Below are positions 1 through 9,360 of a stretch of DNA of 64,000 bases, piece after piece. The translations under genes were made by a program, and so were the position numbers. This DNA comes from Rhodoferax sp. GTDB lineage: Bacteria; Pseudomonadota; Gammaproteobacteria; Burkholderiales; Burkholderiaceae_C. The DNA is taken from the NCBI RefSeq assembly GCF_028688795.1, contig NZ_JAQTXM010000009.1:87903-151902 (forward strand). Direction: 5' to 3'. Each line of letters starts with the position of its first letter. Position 1 is the stretch's first letter. The notes beneath the pieces are model-generated. The model saw nothing but the letters and a program-made list of their open reading frames with translations. It was not told where the DNA came from and did not search any database.

Positions 1-1279
1 AGCGGGTTATGCCCTGCCGGCTGACCCCAAGCCGTGGTTAAAGGAGCGAGACGGTGAATGGCAACACTGGCAACACACCCAAACCCAATTGCAAGATCTG
101 GCCCAAACCATCACCCGCCAGCAGACCCAGCGCGACACGACGCAAACCGCAGCAAACTTGTGGGCACAACGCTGGGCCGACATACAAGCCAGTGCCGATG
201 TGCAAGCTGATGCACGCCTCAATTTGCAAGTCGCGACACCAGCCGTGGCATGGCCCGCGCCACTAACACTTGCCGCAGCAGACCTACCCGCAGCGCTCAC
301 CACTTGCACCGATGAAATAGACCGCCTGACCCAGGCCATTGCCGCACTGAACGGCCGCCACGCCCAAGCCCAGGCGGCGCTAGCGCAGCAAAGTATGGCC
401 TTGGCAACCGCCGGCAACGCCTGGTACGCCGCCCTGCAGACGAGCCCTTTTGCCGATGCATCCGCATTCGCAATCGCGCTCTTGCCCGAGCCCGAACGCC
501 AGCGCCTGACCTTGCTGAAAGAGTCCCTGCACGCTGCCGTACAGCGGGCCAATGCTTTGCTGCAGGCGGCAAGCGACAAACAAGCGCAGTTACAGGCACA
601 GGCGCTCACGCTGCAAACGCCCGAAGAAATAGAGGTGCAACTGGCGGCGCTTGAAGCACAGCGCAGCGCGCTCAGTGAACAAATCGGTGCCCAGCGCGCG
701 CTGCTGGAAAGCGACACGCAGCACCGGCTCAACCAGCAAGCGCTGTTTGAAAAAATCGGCGTGCATGCCGCAGAGTCTGACTTTTGGCAACGCTTGGACG
801 GCTTGATCGGCTCGGCCAAAGGCGACAAGTTCCGCAAATTTGCCCAAGGCCTCACGCTGGACCATTTGCTGCAGCTGGCCAACCGTCACTTGGCGCGCCT
901 GCACGGCCGCTACCTGCTGCGCCGCAAACCCACGGGCGAGCTGGAGCTGGACATCGTGGACGCGTGGCAGGGCGACGCCACGCGTGATACACGCACCCTC
1001 TCAGGCGGCGAAGGTTTTCTGGTCAGCCTGGCGCTGGCTTTGGCGCTGTCAGACCTGGTGAGCAACAAGACGTCGATTGACTCGCTGTTTCTGGACGAAG
1101 GTTTTGGCTCGCTCGACGGCGACACGCTGGAGATCGCACTCACCGCACTGGATTCCCTCAACGCCAGCGGCAAGATGATCGGCATCATCAGCCACGTAGA
1201 GGCGCTGAAAGAACGCATTTCGGCGCAGATCAGGGTCGAGAAGGGTGGCGGCATTGGGCACTCGCGGCTGGTGGTGTAG
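1..1279 (+). CDS. sbcC: Exonuclease subunit SbcC, C-terminal part (5' end outside window)
   Basis: This is the C-terminal part of the SbcC ATPase, which with SbcD forms the SbcCD nuclease that cleaves hairpins and DNA ends. The frame is open from base 2, so the gene begins upstream of the window. The visible part has long glutamine/alanine-rich helices (coiled coil) and then the C-terminal ATPase lobe. That lobe carries the ABC signature LSGGEGFLVSLALALALSD, Walker B SLFLDEGFGSLD and the H-loop IISHVEAL. It ends convergent to the response regulator, 57 bases away. The family assignment is firm; the missing N-terminus is the only limit. Confidence 0.93.
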   Translation, partial: AGYALPADPKPWLKERDGEWQHWQHTQTQLQDLAQTITRQQTQRDTTQTAANLWAQRWADIQASADVQADARLNLQVATPAVAWPAPLTLAAADLPAALTTCTDEIDRLTQAIAALNGRHAQAQAALAQQSMALATAGNAWYAALQTSPFADASAFAIALLPEPERQRLTLLKESLHAAVQRANALLQAASDKQAQLQAQALTLQTPEEIEVQLAALEAQRSALSEQIGAQRALLESDTQHRLNQQALFEKIGVHAAESDFWQRLDGLIGSAKGDKFRKFAQGLTLDHLLQLANRHLARLHGRYLLRRKPTGELELDIVDAWQGDATRDTRTLSGGEGFLVSLALALALSDLVSNKTSIDSLFLDEGFGSLDGDTLEIALTALDSLNASGKMIGIISHVEALKERISAQIRVEKGGGIGHSRLVV

Positions 1280-1336
1280 ATGGCGGGCGGCGCGTCTGGG
1301 GATTTGGATCAGGCTACCCCCGCTCTGGTTGACCAC

Positions 1337-2266
1337 TTACGGCTGTGGCAGAAGTCGGCCTGCAATGGCTGCAGCGGCAGACCGGGTTTCGACGCCCAAC
1401 TTCTCAAAAACGTGTTCAAGGTGTTTGTTTACTGTCCTGTGGCTCATTCCAAGAATGTCGGCAATGTCCCGGTTCGTCTTGCCTTTGGCAAGCCATGACA
1501 ACACTTCCGTCTCGCGCGGGGTCAGGGCGATGTCCCTCAGACGCTGCGTTGTGTTTTGGTCTTGCGTGGTCATGGTCAGTAACAACATGGATTCCCCTAG
1601 GCTACTTGGGCCCATGTGACGAGCCAGCAGGCGCCCGCCATTGTTCAATGTGGTGGAGCAAACACCCTCAGACAGGGCGACACCAAGCCACTGGGAAGTT
1701 TGCGCCAGCATCAAGTTGTCGGAACCGAAGGCATCTTCCAACCAGGTGGTCGCCTGAGGCGATCGCCACGCCATGCGGCCTTGAGAATCAAGCAAAACAA
1801 TGCCCATACCTGCGACATCAACGGCTTCGCGGACCAATCGCGCAACGCGGGCATTGCGCACATGTGTGGCTAAGCGCGCCATGACTTCTGGAATGCGCAG
1901 TGGCTTCACCACGTAGTCAACGCCACCACAGGCGAAGCCGCGCAGTATTTGGTCAGTTTCAGAGAGTCCGGTCATGAACAACACAGGCACGTGGGACCAA
2001 GCCGGCGTGGCCTTTATTTGTTCGCACAGCGAAAAGCCATCTCTGCCAGGCATGACCGCATCGAGCAGGACACCATCTGGCACGGTGACTTCAAAGCGAT
2101 CAAGTGCCTCCAGTGTGTCGCGTGCCGCAAGCACCACATAACCTTCGTTAACCAACGCATCGCAAATCATGCGCAACGTGTCGAGCGCATCGTCAACGAC
2201 CAGTATCACGGGCTGAGCAGGCGCATTTGTGCCCTGCGTGGTTTTATTGGTCGGCGTTGTCATCAC
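1337..2266 (-). CDS. LuxR/NarL-type response regulator, partner of the permease-kinase
   Basis: A 309-residue response regulator. It has an N-terminal receiver domain (about residues 18-135, acidic pair D25/D26, phospho-acceptor D69 in GVLLDAVMPG). A poorly conserved PAS-like linker (about 140-235) follows, then a C-terminal LuxR-type helix-turn-helix (LTPRETEVLSWLAKGKTNRD). Its start overlaps the end of the hybrid kinase gene by 23 bases, so the two are probably co-translated and form one phosphorelay. The divergent amide-transport operon and its palindromic promoter make that operon the likely target. The target is inferred; the domains are plain. Confidence 0.9.
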   Translation of the reverse strand: MMTTPTNKTTQGTNAPAQPVILVVDDALDTLRMICDALVNEGYVVLAARDTLEALDRFEVTVPDGVLLDAVMPGRDGFSLCEQIKATPAWSHVPVLFMTGLSETDQILRGFACGGVDYVVKPLRIPEVMARLATHVRNARVARLVREAVDVAGMGIVLLDSQGRMAWRSPQATTWLEDAFGSDNLMLAQTSQWLGVALSEGVCSTTLNNGGRLLARHMGPSSLGESMLLLTMTTQDQNTTQRLRDIALTPRETEVLSWLAKGKTNRDIADILGMSHRTVNKHLEHVFEKLGVETRSAAAAIAGRLLPQP

Positions 2267-5200
2267 TTAACTCTGCGGTATCTCTGATGTATTCAATCAG
2301 GGTTTGGAAATCGAACCGATCAGCACACGCTAGCAGCAATGCCAATGTGGCCGCGTGGGCTGGTTCATTGTTCTGGGCCTGCCAAAGTCGCTGGCGCAAA
2401 GCAGCCACCTGTCCTTGGCGTGCCAGCCGCTGCAATTCTTCACGCAAGTCGGCGGGCAGAGGCGGGCCAGATACCCGATCGCGAACAATGCTAACTGGTG
2501 GGGCGATGGGAGCAAGGTCACGAACCCATTCAATCGAAAGTGACTTTTGCAGAGCGTCTAACAGCTCGGACTCCATCACTGGCTTGCCGACAAAGGCCTG
2601 ACAATTCAGTTCGGCCAGCCGCTCGGGTTGATTGTCGAAAAGATTGGCTGAGACAAACACCACGGGCAGATTGGATGAAGTAAATTTCTGGCGCACCAAG
2701 CGCGCTGTTTCCCAACCGTCCAGGTCGTCCATGGTGATGTCAAGAAGCAGTAGGTCAGGTGGTTTGTGTGCCAATATTTCCATACATTCTTGACCGCTCG
2801 CAGCTTCCCGCACGACAAAACCCAATGGCATCAGTATTCCGGCTAGCAACTGCCGGTGCAGCGGTTGGTCGTCCACCACCAGCAGTGTCTTGCGTTCTCC
2901 GAGGTAGCCAGTGACTGACCTCATCTGCAAGGCCGCGGGCAACGGGTAGCGGGGGTCAGGCGCAATTCCTGGCAGATACAAGCGCAGAGAAAATGTGCTG
3001 CCGTGTCCTGTACGACTTTTTAAGGTGAGTTCGCCTCCCATCATGTCTGTCAAGAGGTGGGTGATGGTCAGACCCAGTCCGGTACCGGTTTCAGCGGCCC
3101 GGCGCCCAGCGCTTCCGCGCTCAAATGGAAGAAAAATCCGCTTTTGGTCTTGTGACGCAATGCCAATGCCGGTGTCCACCACATCAATGCGCGCAACCAG
3201 TTTGCGAAAATCGAGCTTTAACAGCACCTCACCCTCGCTGGTGAATCGAACGGCATTGCTCAGTAGGTTGATCAATATCTGGCGCAGTCGCTTGGCATCG
3301 GCGCGTATCCAGGCCGGCACATTTCCTTCTTCCTGCACGGTGAAACGCAGACCCTTGGCCTCAGCCTGCGGCCGCACCATGCGGTCCACATCCTCCAGCA
3401 ATTGACCTAGCGGTAGGGGAACTGGGTCGAGTTTCAATCGGCCTGCTTCGATGCGTGCCAAGTCCAATGAGCCGTCGATCAGTGCATGCATGTGCTGGCC
3501 GCTTCGTTGCATGGTGGCGATTTTTTCGCGGATCCAGATGGAAATATCCGGGCTTTTCAGCAGAATATGTGCATAGCCCAGGATGCTTGTGAGTGGCGTG
3601 CGCAGTTCATGTGACATACCTGCCACATAGCGAGTCTTGGCCAGGCTGGCTGCTTCGGCGCGGTCGCGGGCTGCCTGCAGCTCAACGTCTGTACGACGGT
3701 GCGCATCTATTTCCAGCATCAATAACTGGGTCTGACGTTCTGATTCGTCTTGTGCCATACGTCGGCTGTCGGTGGTCAGTACGACCCACCAAGAGCACAC
3801 TGCAGCCAGCAGCACCAGCAAAGCATAGATCTTGAGGAAGGGCGTGTACAGCAACTCCCCAGGAGTCTTTAGGCTTTCCTGGACATAAACCACGCCGAAG
3901 AAGAACGCCATGACGGCGCTGATGGACAACAAGACAGTCAGGTACTGCCCAACACGGAAGTTGACTCGCACGGCTACTTGTGGCGGTAGCAAAGTAGCAA
4001 GCCAGTCTCTTAACTGGGCGGAGGCCCGGGAGTTGGTTTTACAACGGTCGTGACAGCGTGATTCGAGGGAACAGCACAGCGAGCAGATGGGTGCGCGGTA
4101 GGCCGGGCAACTCGCCATGTCTTCTGACTCGAACTGGTTTTCGCAGACTGCGCACCGCACCAACTGACCCGGTAGCCAGTTGCCGACCGGCGTGCGTGCA
4201 AGGTAGTAGCGGCCATGGGTGGCCCAAGCCAGTAGCGGTGCCAGCGCCATCGCCAGACCAAGCGCGATAAAGGGGGAAAATGCGGCGGCAGTTTCACCCA
4301 TTAACCCTGCGTATGCCAGGCTTGCTACTAGGGCAGCCACCAACATGGATCCCATGCCAACCGGGTTGAAATCATAGAGGTGTGCCCGCCTGAACTCGAT
4401 ACCCTTGGGGCTAAGGCCTAGTGGCTTGTTGATGACCAAGTCGGCCACCAAGGCGCCGACCCAAGCGATGGCCACGTTGCTGTACACAGCCAGCACTTTC
4501 TCAATGCCGGCAAACACCCCAAGCAGCATCAGCAGCGTAGCAATCGCCACATTGAATACGAGCCAGACTACACGGCCCGGATGGCTGCGTGTAATACGGG
4601 CAAAGAAGTTCGACCAGGCCAGGGAGCCAGCATATGCGTTGGTGACATTGATTTTTATCTGGGAAATGATGACAAACACCACGGTCATCGCCAGTGCCAA
4701 CCCCGGATGTCCAACGGCTTGAGTAAACCCGGCCAAATACATTTGGGTCGGCTCCGTGGTGCGTTCGGGTGCGACCTCGAACTGCATGGCGGCAAAGGCT
4801 AAAAATGCACCGCCTGCCATCTTCAGCATGCCCATGACGATCCAGCCCGGTCCAGTCACCAGTACGGCTAACCACCAACGCACGCGGTTCTGCCGCGTGC
4901 GCTCGGGCAGGAATCGTAAAAAATCGACTTGTTCGCCAATCTGCACGACCAGTGAAAAAATTACCGTTGCTGCGGCACCGAACATCAGTGGCTGAAATCC
5001 ATTGCTACCCGAGCGCAAACCAGTGAGGCCAGCAAAGTCTCGGTACAGCTGCGGCTGCGAGAGCGAAATCCAGACAAACGGAAGCAGCAGCAGGAATAGC
5101 CACAGCGGTTGGGTCCAGGCCTGCAGCCGCGAAATCAATGTGATGCCGTGTATGACCAGCGGAATGATCACCACAGCTGAAAGCACACAACACCACGCCA

Positions 5201-5666
5201 ACGGCCAGTCCGTGGCAAGTTGCACTGCCAACGCCATGATCGTTGCTTCCAGCGCAAAAAAGATAAAGGTGAACACCGCGTAGATCAATGACGTGATCGT
5301 GGAGCCGAGGTAACCAAAGCCGGCGCCGCGGGTGAGCAGGTCCATGTCCAGCCCATAGCGAGCTGCGTAGTAGGCGATAGGCAGGCCGGTGAAAAAGATG
5401 ATCAGGCCCACCACCAGGATGGCCCACATGGCATTCGAAAAACCGTAGTTGACGGCGATGGCGCCACCGATGGCCTCCAGTGCCAAAAAAGAGAGTGAGC
5501 CAAAGGCGGTGTTGGCCACCCGCCATTCACTCCACTTGCGAAAACTGCGCGGCGTATAGCGCAACGCGTAGTCCTCCATGGTCTCGTCGGCCACCCATGA
5601 GTTGTATTCGCGACGAAAGCCAAAAATCTTTTGGGCAGCAGGCGTGGAGCTATTTGCGGGTCTCAT
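2244..5666 (-). CDS. NCS1 permease-like hybrid sensor histidine kinase/response regulator
   Basis: A 1140-residue membrane sensor. Residues about 1-470 are a full-length NCS1 (nucleobase/allantoin/hydantoin-type) symporter fold with about 12 hydrophobic helices and the family-like stretch RGAGFGYLGSTITSLIYA. A cytoplasmic Cys/His cluster follows (about 487-535: CAVC, CP, CSLCCS, CHDRCK). Then come two more membrane segments (about 555-612), HisKA with H686 in MSHELRTPLTS, HATPase (DTGIGIA, GTGLGLTI) and a C-terminal receiver with phospho-acceptor D976 in LLLLDITMDD. A last 100-residue helical tail might be an Hpt-like or partner-binding region, but no HxxKG motif was seen. It probably reads transport or binding of an amide, urea or purine-like ligand and passes phosphate to the LuxR regulator. 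The ligand is inferred from the adjacent operon only. Confidence 0.9.
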   Translation of the reverse strand: MRPANSSTPAAQKIFGFRREYNSWVADETMEDYALRYTPRSFRKWSEWRVANTAFGSLSFLALEAIGGAIAVNYGFSNAMWAILVVGLIIFFTGLPIAYYAARYGLDMDLLTRGAGFGYLGSTITSLIYAVFTFIFFALEATIMALAVQLATDWPLAWCCVLSAVVIIPLVIHGITLISRLQAWTQPLWLFLLLLPFVWISLSQPQLYRDFAGLTGLRSGSNGFQPLMFGAAATVIFSLVVQIGEQVDFLRFLPERTRQNRVRWWLAVLVTGPGWIVMGMLKMAGGAFLAFAAMQFEVAPERTTEPTQMYLAGFTQAVGHPGLALAMTVVFVIISQIKINVTNAYAGSLAWSNFFARITRSHPGRVVWLVFNVAIATLLMLLGVFAGIEKVLAVYSNVAIAWVGALVADLVINKPLGLSPKGIEFRRAHLYDFNPVGMGSMLVAALVASLAYAGLMGETAAAFSPFIALGLAMALAPLLAWATHGRYYLARTPVGNWLPGQLVRCAVCENQFESEDMASCPAYRAPICSLCCSLESRCHDRCKTNSRASAQLRDWLATLLPPQVAVRVNFRVGQYLTVLLSISAVMAFFFGVVYVQESLKTPGELLYTPFLKIYALLVLLAAVCSWWVVLTTDSRRMAQDESERQTQLLMLEIDAHRRTDVELQAARDRAEAASLAKTRYVAGMSHELRTPLTSILGYAHILLKSPDISIWIREKIATMQRSGQHMHALIDGSLDLARIEAGRLKLDPVPLPLGQLLEDVDRMVRPQAEAKGLRFTVQEEGNVPAWIRADAKRLRQILINLLSNAVRFTSEGEVLLKLDFRKLVARIDVVDTGIGIASQDQKRIFLPFERGSAGRRAAETGTGLGLTITHLLTDMMGGELTLKSRTGHGSTFSLRLYLPGIAPDPRYPLPAALQMRSVTGYLGERKTLLVVDDQPLHRQLLAGILMPLGFVVREAASGQECMEILAHKPPDLLLLDITMDDLDGWETARLVRQKFTSSNLPVVFVSANLFDNQPERLAELNCQAFVGKPVMESELLDALQKSLSIEWVRDLAPIAPPVSIVRDRVSGPPLPADLREELQRLARQGQVAALRQRLWQAQNNEPAHAATLALLLACADRFDFQTLIEYIRDTAELSDDNADQ

Positions 5667-5723
5667 GTGAATGAACCAAGCAAGAACTGTTCTCGCCGAT
5701 CAAACCAAATTGGTGCAGTCGCG

Positions 5724-5739
5724 TACGTTATTTAACGTA
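5724..5739. promoter_or_regulatory. Palindrome in divergent kinase/transporter promoter region
   Basis: TACGTTATTTAACGTA is a perfect inverted repeat with 6-base arms and a 4-base spacer. It lies between the divergent hybrid kinase and the amide-transporter binding-protein gene. Its place suits an operator, perhaps for the LuxR-type regulator or an unlinked factor. No protein is assigned. Confidence 0.45.
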
Positions 5740-5748
5740 TATGCGCAA

Positions 5749-5763
5749 CTAAGGGATTTCCCT
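5749..5763. promoter_or_regulatory. Palindromic operator candidate CTAAGGGATTTCCCT (copy 1)
   Basis: The core AGGGA-TT-TCCCT (5752-5763) lies 62 bases before the binding-protein start codon. The identical 15-nt string recurs at 35569-35583, before the porin gene. Two identical palindromes at the same kind of place suggest a shared transcription factor, most simply the LuxR-type regulator encoded at 1337-2266. That pairing is inferred. Confidence 0.6.
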
Positions 5764-5824
5764 AAAGTAGCGACAAATCGGTGTTTCGCTGATTTCATTT
5801 CCTTAACCCTCTTAGGAGTTTTCC

Positions 5825-7090
5825 ATGAAGCAACTTTCAGAGCTGAATGCCGCTACCCCCGAATCCCCAGATGCCAGTCGCCGCCGGGTGCTGCAAATGT
5901 TGGGTGCCGCGTCTGTGGCTGGGATTCCAGCGTGGAGTTTTGGTCAGCCCACTGCCGCCGTAAACACCACCAAGCTCGCGGTGACCGACACGGAGGTCAC
6001 TGTGGGTCAGTTGCACTCTGCGACCGGGACCATGGCGATTTCCGAAACAGGCTCGATTCAAGCCGAGCAACTGGCGATTGATCAAATCAATGCCATGGGG
6101 GGTGTCCTCGGCCGCAAGATCAAGGTGATCAAAGAAGATGGCGCCTCCGACTGGCCCACATTCGCTGAAAAGTCCAAGAAACTGTTGATCAACGACCACT
6201 GTGCCGCCGTTTTCGGCTGCTGGACCTCAGCCTCGCGCAAAGCGGTGCTGCCAGTGTTCGAGAAAGAAAACGGACTGCTGTACTACCCTACCTTCTATGA
6301 AGGTCTGGAGCAATCCAAAAACGTCATTTATACCGGCCAGGAAGCCACCCAGCAGATTTTGTACAGCCTGGAATGGGCAAAGACCGAGAAGAAGGCCAAG
6401 ACCTTCTTTTTGATTGGCTCTGACTACATCTGGCCACGCACCTCGATGAAGATTGCGCGTAAGCACATTGAGAATTTCCAGAAGGGCAAAGTCGTTGGCG
6501 AAGAGTATTACCCGCTGGGCAGTACCAATTTCGGTTCACTCATGAACAAGATCAAGCTGCAAAAGCCAGACTGCATCTATGCGGCCGTGGTGGGTGGCTC
6601 CAACGTGGCTTTCTATAAAGCGCTTAAAGCAGCCGGCATCACCGGTGACAAGCAGCTTCTGGTGACGTTGTCGGTAACTGAAGATGAAATGACAGGTGTG
6701 GGCGGAGAGAACTTTGCAGGCTTCTACTCGTCTATGAAGTATTTCCAGTCGCTCGACAACGACAACAACAAGAAATTTGTCGCAGCGTTCAAAGCCAAGT
6801 ATGGCAAAGACTCTGTGATCGGCGATGTGACTCAGGCGGGTTACTTAGGTCCCTGGCTCTGGAAGGCTGCAGTCGAGAAAGCCAAGAGCTTTGACGTCGA
6901 CAAAGTCGTCGCTGCGTCGCCAGGCATCGAGCTCAAGACTGCACCCGAAGGGTATGTAAAGCTTGATCCAAACCACCACTTGTGGAGTAAGTCGCGAATC
7001 GCCATGGGTATGCCTGATGCCTCCTTTAAGGTGGTGGCAGAGTCTCCTGAATTGATTAAGCCGGATCCGTTCCCCAAGGGTTATCAGTAA
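5825..7090 (+). CDS. Urea/short-chain amide ABC transporter, periplasmic binding protein (UrtA/FmdD-like)
   Basis: A 421-residue substrate-binding protein of the UrtA/FmdD family. It opens with a signal containing twin arginines (SRRRVLQMLGAASVAG), so export may be Tat-dependent. The mature part shows UrtA-like motifs: FGCWTSASRKAVLPVFE, LLYYPTFYEGLEQS and NVIYTGQEATQQ. The ligand is probably formamide, acetamide or urea, because fmdA and amiE lie downstream and no urease genes are in the window. The start has a good ribosome site (AGGAG). The gene is first in a plus-strand operon; a hairpin after it may raise its mRNA over that of the permeases. Confidence 0.9.
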   Translation: MKQLSELNAATPESPDASRRRVLQMLGAASVAGIPAWSFGQPTAAVNTTKLAVTDTEVTVGQLHSATGTMAISETGSIQAEQLAIDQINAMGGVLGRKIKVIKEDGASDWPTFAEKSKKLLINDHCAAVFGCWTSASRKAVLPVFEKENGLLYYPTFYEGLEQSKNVIYTGQEATQQILYSLEWAKTEKKAKTFFLIGSDYIWPRTSMKIARKHIENFQKGKVVGEEYYPLGSTNFGSLMNKIKLQKPDCIYAAVVGGSNVAFYKALKAAGITGDKQLLVTLSVTEDEMTGVGGENFAGFYSSMKYFQSLDNDNNKKFVAAFKAKYGKDSVIGDVTQAGYLGPWLWKAAVEKAKSFDVDKVVAASPGIELKTAPEGYVKLDPNHHLWSKSRIAMGMPDASFKVVAESPELIKPDPFPKGYQ

Positions 7091-7102
7091 GCCCTAGTCC
7101 GA

Positions 7103-7137
7103 GCAACCGGCTCCAGGTTCAGTTCAGGACCGGTTGC
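7103..7137 (+). promoter_or_regulatory. Intercistronic hairpin after the binding-protein gene
   Basis: GCAACCGG (7103-7110) pairs perfectly with CCGGTTGC (7130-7137), with an extra inner TCC/GGA pairing. No U-run follows, so it is not a simple terminator. Hairpins at this place in ABC operons often protect the upstream mRNA; that role here is inferred. Confidence 0.55.
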
Positions 7138-7175
7138 AGTGCAAATTCCATTTTTTACTGGCAGGAGTCAGCACA

Positions 7176-8090
7176 ATGAGCTTCAATGAATTACTCAACA
7201 TCGGCCTGATGCAAGGCTTTGCTGGCCTTAGCCTGTTTGCCGTACTGCTGCTCATGGGTCTTGGACTGGCCATTATCTTTGGCCAAATGGGTGTGATCAA
7301 TATGGCACACGGTGAATTCATGACGATCGGCGCCTACACGGTCTATCTAGGTTCTACGCTAGCGTCTTCTATCAGTCCAGGCGCTACCGCCTATTATTTT
7401 CCGCTGGCCATCCTGGCTGCTTTTGCCTTTGCCTTTGCCGCGGGCTGGCTCATTGAGTGGTCGCTGATACGCCACTTGTACAAGCGACCGTTGGACACAC
7501 TGCTGGCAACTTGGGGTGTGAGCCTGGCCATGCAGCAGAGCTTTCGCACATTCATCGGCCCCAAAGAGGTCAGCCCAACACTACCAGACTGGTTGCTGGG
7601 TTCTTGGGCACCTTCCGAAGGCCTCGATATACCAATTAACGGTATGTTTGTGCTCGGACTCACCGCCGTCGTTACCTGCGGCGTGCTGATTGCCCTCCAC
7701 AAAAGCCGGTGGGGCTTGCGGGTTCGGGCCACAGTGAGCAACCGTGTCATGGCCAATGCCATTGGCATCGACACCAGTAAGACTGATCGCTTGACCTTTG
7801 CGATTGGATGCGGCATCGCAGGCGTGGCTGGTGCCGCATTCACCACCATCGGCTCAACTGGTCCCACCTCAGGGTCACTTTACATCGTCGACGCCTTTTT
7901 GGTGGTCACCTTTGGTGGCGCAGCCAGTTTGTTGGGCACGGTGGTTTCGGCATTTGGAATCGCCCAAACCCAATCCATCACTGAATTCTTCATGGCCGGG
8001 TCGATGGCCAAGATGCTGACCCTGTCACTGGTCGTATTGATATTGATGGCGAGGCCGCAGGGTTTGTTCGCCAGCAAAGTACGCCGCTAA
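7176..8090 (+). CDS. Amide/urea ABC transporter permease (UrtB/FmdE/LivH-like)
   Basis: An inner-membrane permease of the branched-chain amino-acid/urea type. It has 304 residues and about eight hydrophobic helices from residue 15 on. GLGLAIIFGQMGVINMAHGEF is the typical LivH/UrtB N-terminal region. The start MSFNELL was chosen over an earlier in-frame codon at 7134 because CAGGAG lies just before it and the earlier start falls inside the hairpin. It lacks the long N-terminal extension of many classical UrtB proteins and so fits the FmdE/LivH size. It pairs with the next permease. Confidence 0.87.
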   Translation: MSFNELLNIGLMQGFAGLSLFAVLLLMGLGLAIIFGQMGVINMAHGEFMTIGAYTVYLGSTLASSISPGATAYYFPLAILAAFAFAFAAGWLIEWSLIRHLYKRPLDTLLATWGVSLAMQQSFRTFIGPKEVSPTLPDWLLGSWAPSEGLDIPINGMFVLGLTAVVTCGVLIALHKSRWGLRVRATVSNRVMANAIGIDTSKTDRLTFAIGCGIAGVAGAAFTTIGSTGPTSGSLYIVDAFLVVTFGGAASLLGTVVSAFGIAQTQSITEFFMAGSMAKMLTLSLVVLILMARPQGLFASKVRR

Positions 8091-8133
8091 TTGTGCGATC
8101 CCGCAAGCCCAAAATTTTCTGGAGAAGATCGTT

Positions 8134-9342
8134 ATGAACCTCTTAAAAGCCTGGATTCAGCGCTACCAGCTCGCTAGTCTGGTGGTGTTGACGGTGTTGC
8201 TCGTGGTGGTGTTGCCGCTCACGCTCGACATCTTTCGGCTCAACCTGATTGGCAAATACCTCACCTATTCCTTTGTTGCGATTGGCCTGGTCATGGTGTG
8301 GGGTTACGGGGGTGTACTTAGCTTGGGACAAGGGGTGTTTTTTGGTTTGGGTGGCTATGCCATGGCGATGTTTCTCAAGCTAGAGGCATCTGATCCCGTG
8401 AGCACCAAGATCCAATCCACACCTGGCATACCAGACTTTATGGATTGGAACCAAATCACTGAGTTGCCAACCTTGTGGGTGCCTTTCAAGAGCTTTCCAT
8501 TCGCACTGGCCGCTGTGATCGTTGTGCCCACCCTGTTGGCCTGGATTGTGAGTTTTGCAATGTTCAAGCGACGCGTCGGTGGTGTCTATTTTGCCATCAT
8601 TACGCAGGCAGTGGCGCTCATTCTCACCGTGCTCATCGTCGGTCAGCAGGGTTACACCGGCGGTGTCAATGGCATGACCGACCTCAAAACACTTATGGGT
8701 TGGGACACCAGAACCGACAGCGCCAAATACATTTTGTACTACGTGTGCGTGGGTTTGCTGGTGGCTGCCATCGTGCTGTGCCGCTGGATACAGACCAGCA
8801 AGCTTGGCACGCTGTTGCTTGCCATGCGTGACAAAGAAGACCGGGTGCGCTTTTCTGGATACGACGTGGCAGATTTTCGAATTTTCACCTTCTGTCTCGC
8901 AGCAGCTCTGTCGGGGATTGGTGGGGCACTGTTTACCCTGCAGGTGGGCTTCATGTCCCCCAGTTTCGTTGGCATCGTTCCCTCGATTGAAATGGTGATC
9001 TTTGCTGCGGTGGGCGGACGCATGAGCCTGGTGGGTGCGGTTTACGGCACGCTGTTGGTCAATGCTGGCAAGACCTTCTTCTCAGAGAGTTTCCCAGAGG
9101 CCTGGCTGTTTCTGATGGCGGCCCTGTTCATCGGCGTGACCATGGCATTTCCCATGGGCTTGGCTGGTCTCTGGGAGAGCCACATCGTGCCATGGTGGAA
9201 AGCACGCCGGGAGGCTTTGCGCGCAGCGGCAGTTGTGAGGCCCGTGACCGTGGCCATGCCTTCCCTGCGTCCAGCAGATCCAACTGAAAAATCGCCCGAC
9301 GGCAAGGCAATGCCTGATGGCATTCGCAGCCAGAGCGTTTGA
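8134..9342 (+). CDS. Amide/urea ABC transporter permease (UrtC/FmdF/LivM-like)
   Basis: A 402-residue second permease. Hydrophobic helices run through most of its length. The motif YSFVAIGLVMVWGYGGVLSLG is the hallmark LivM/UrtC segment, and residues about 225-300 (TLLLAMRDKEDRVRFSGYDV) form the coupling loop that touches the ATPases. The start is preceded by GGAGA. The C-terminal 50 residues are polar and probably cytosolic. It sits 43 bases after the first permease and 18 before the ATPase gene, so one operon is clear. The substrate is inferred from neighbours. Confidence 0.88.
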   Translation: MNLLKAWIQRYQLASLVVLTVLLVVVLPLTLDIFRLNLIGKYLTYSFVAIGLVMVWGYGGVLSLGQGVFFGLGGYAMAMFLKLEASDPVSTKIQSTPGIPDFMDWNQITELPTLWVPFKSFPFALAAVIVVPTLLAWIVSFAMFKRRVGGVYFAIITQAVALILTVLIVGQQGYTGGVNGMTDLKTLMGWDTRTDSAKYILYYVCVGLLVAAIVLCRWIQTSKLGTLLLAMRDKEDRVRFSGYDVADFRIFTFCLAAALSGIGGALFTLQVGFMSPSFVGIVPSIEMVIFAAVGGRMSLVGAVYGTLLVNAGKTFFSESFPEAWLFLMAALFIGVTMAFPMGLAGLWESHIVPWWKARREALRAAAVVRPVTVAMPSLRPADPTEKSPDGKAMPDGIRSQSV

Positions 9343-9360
9343 AGACCAAAGGAGATACCC

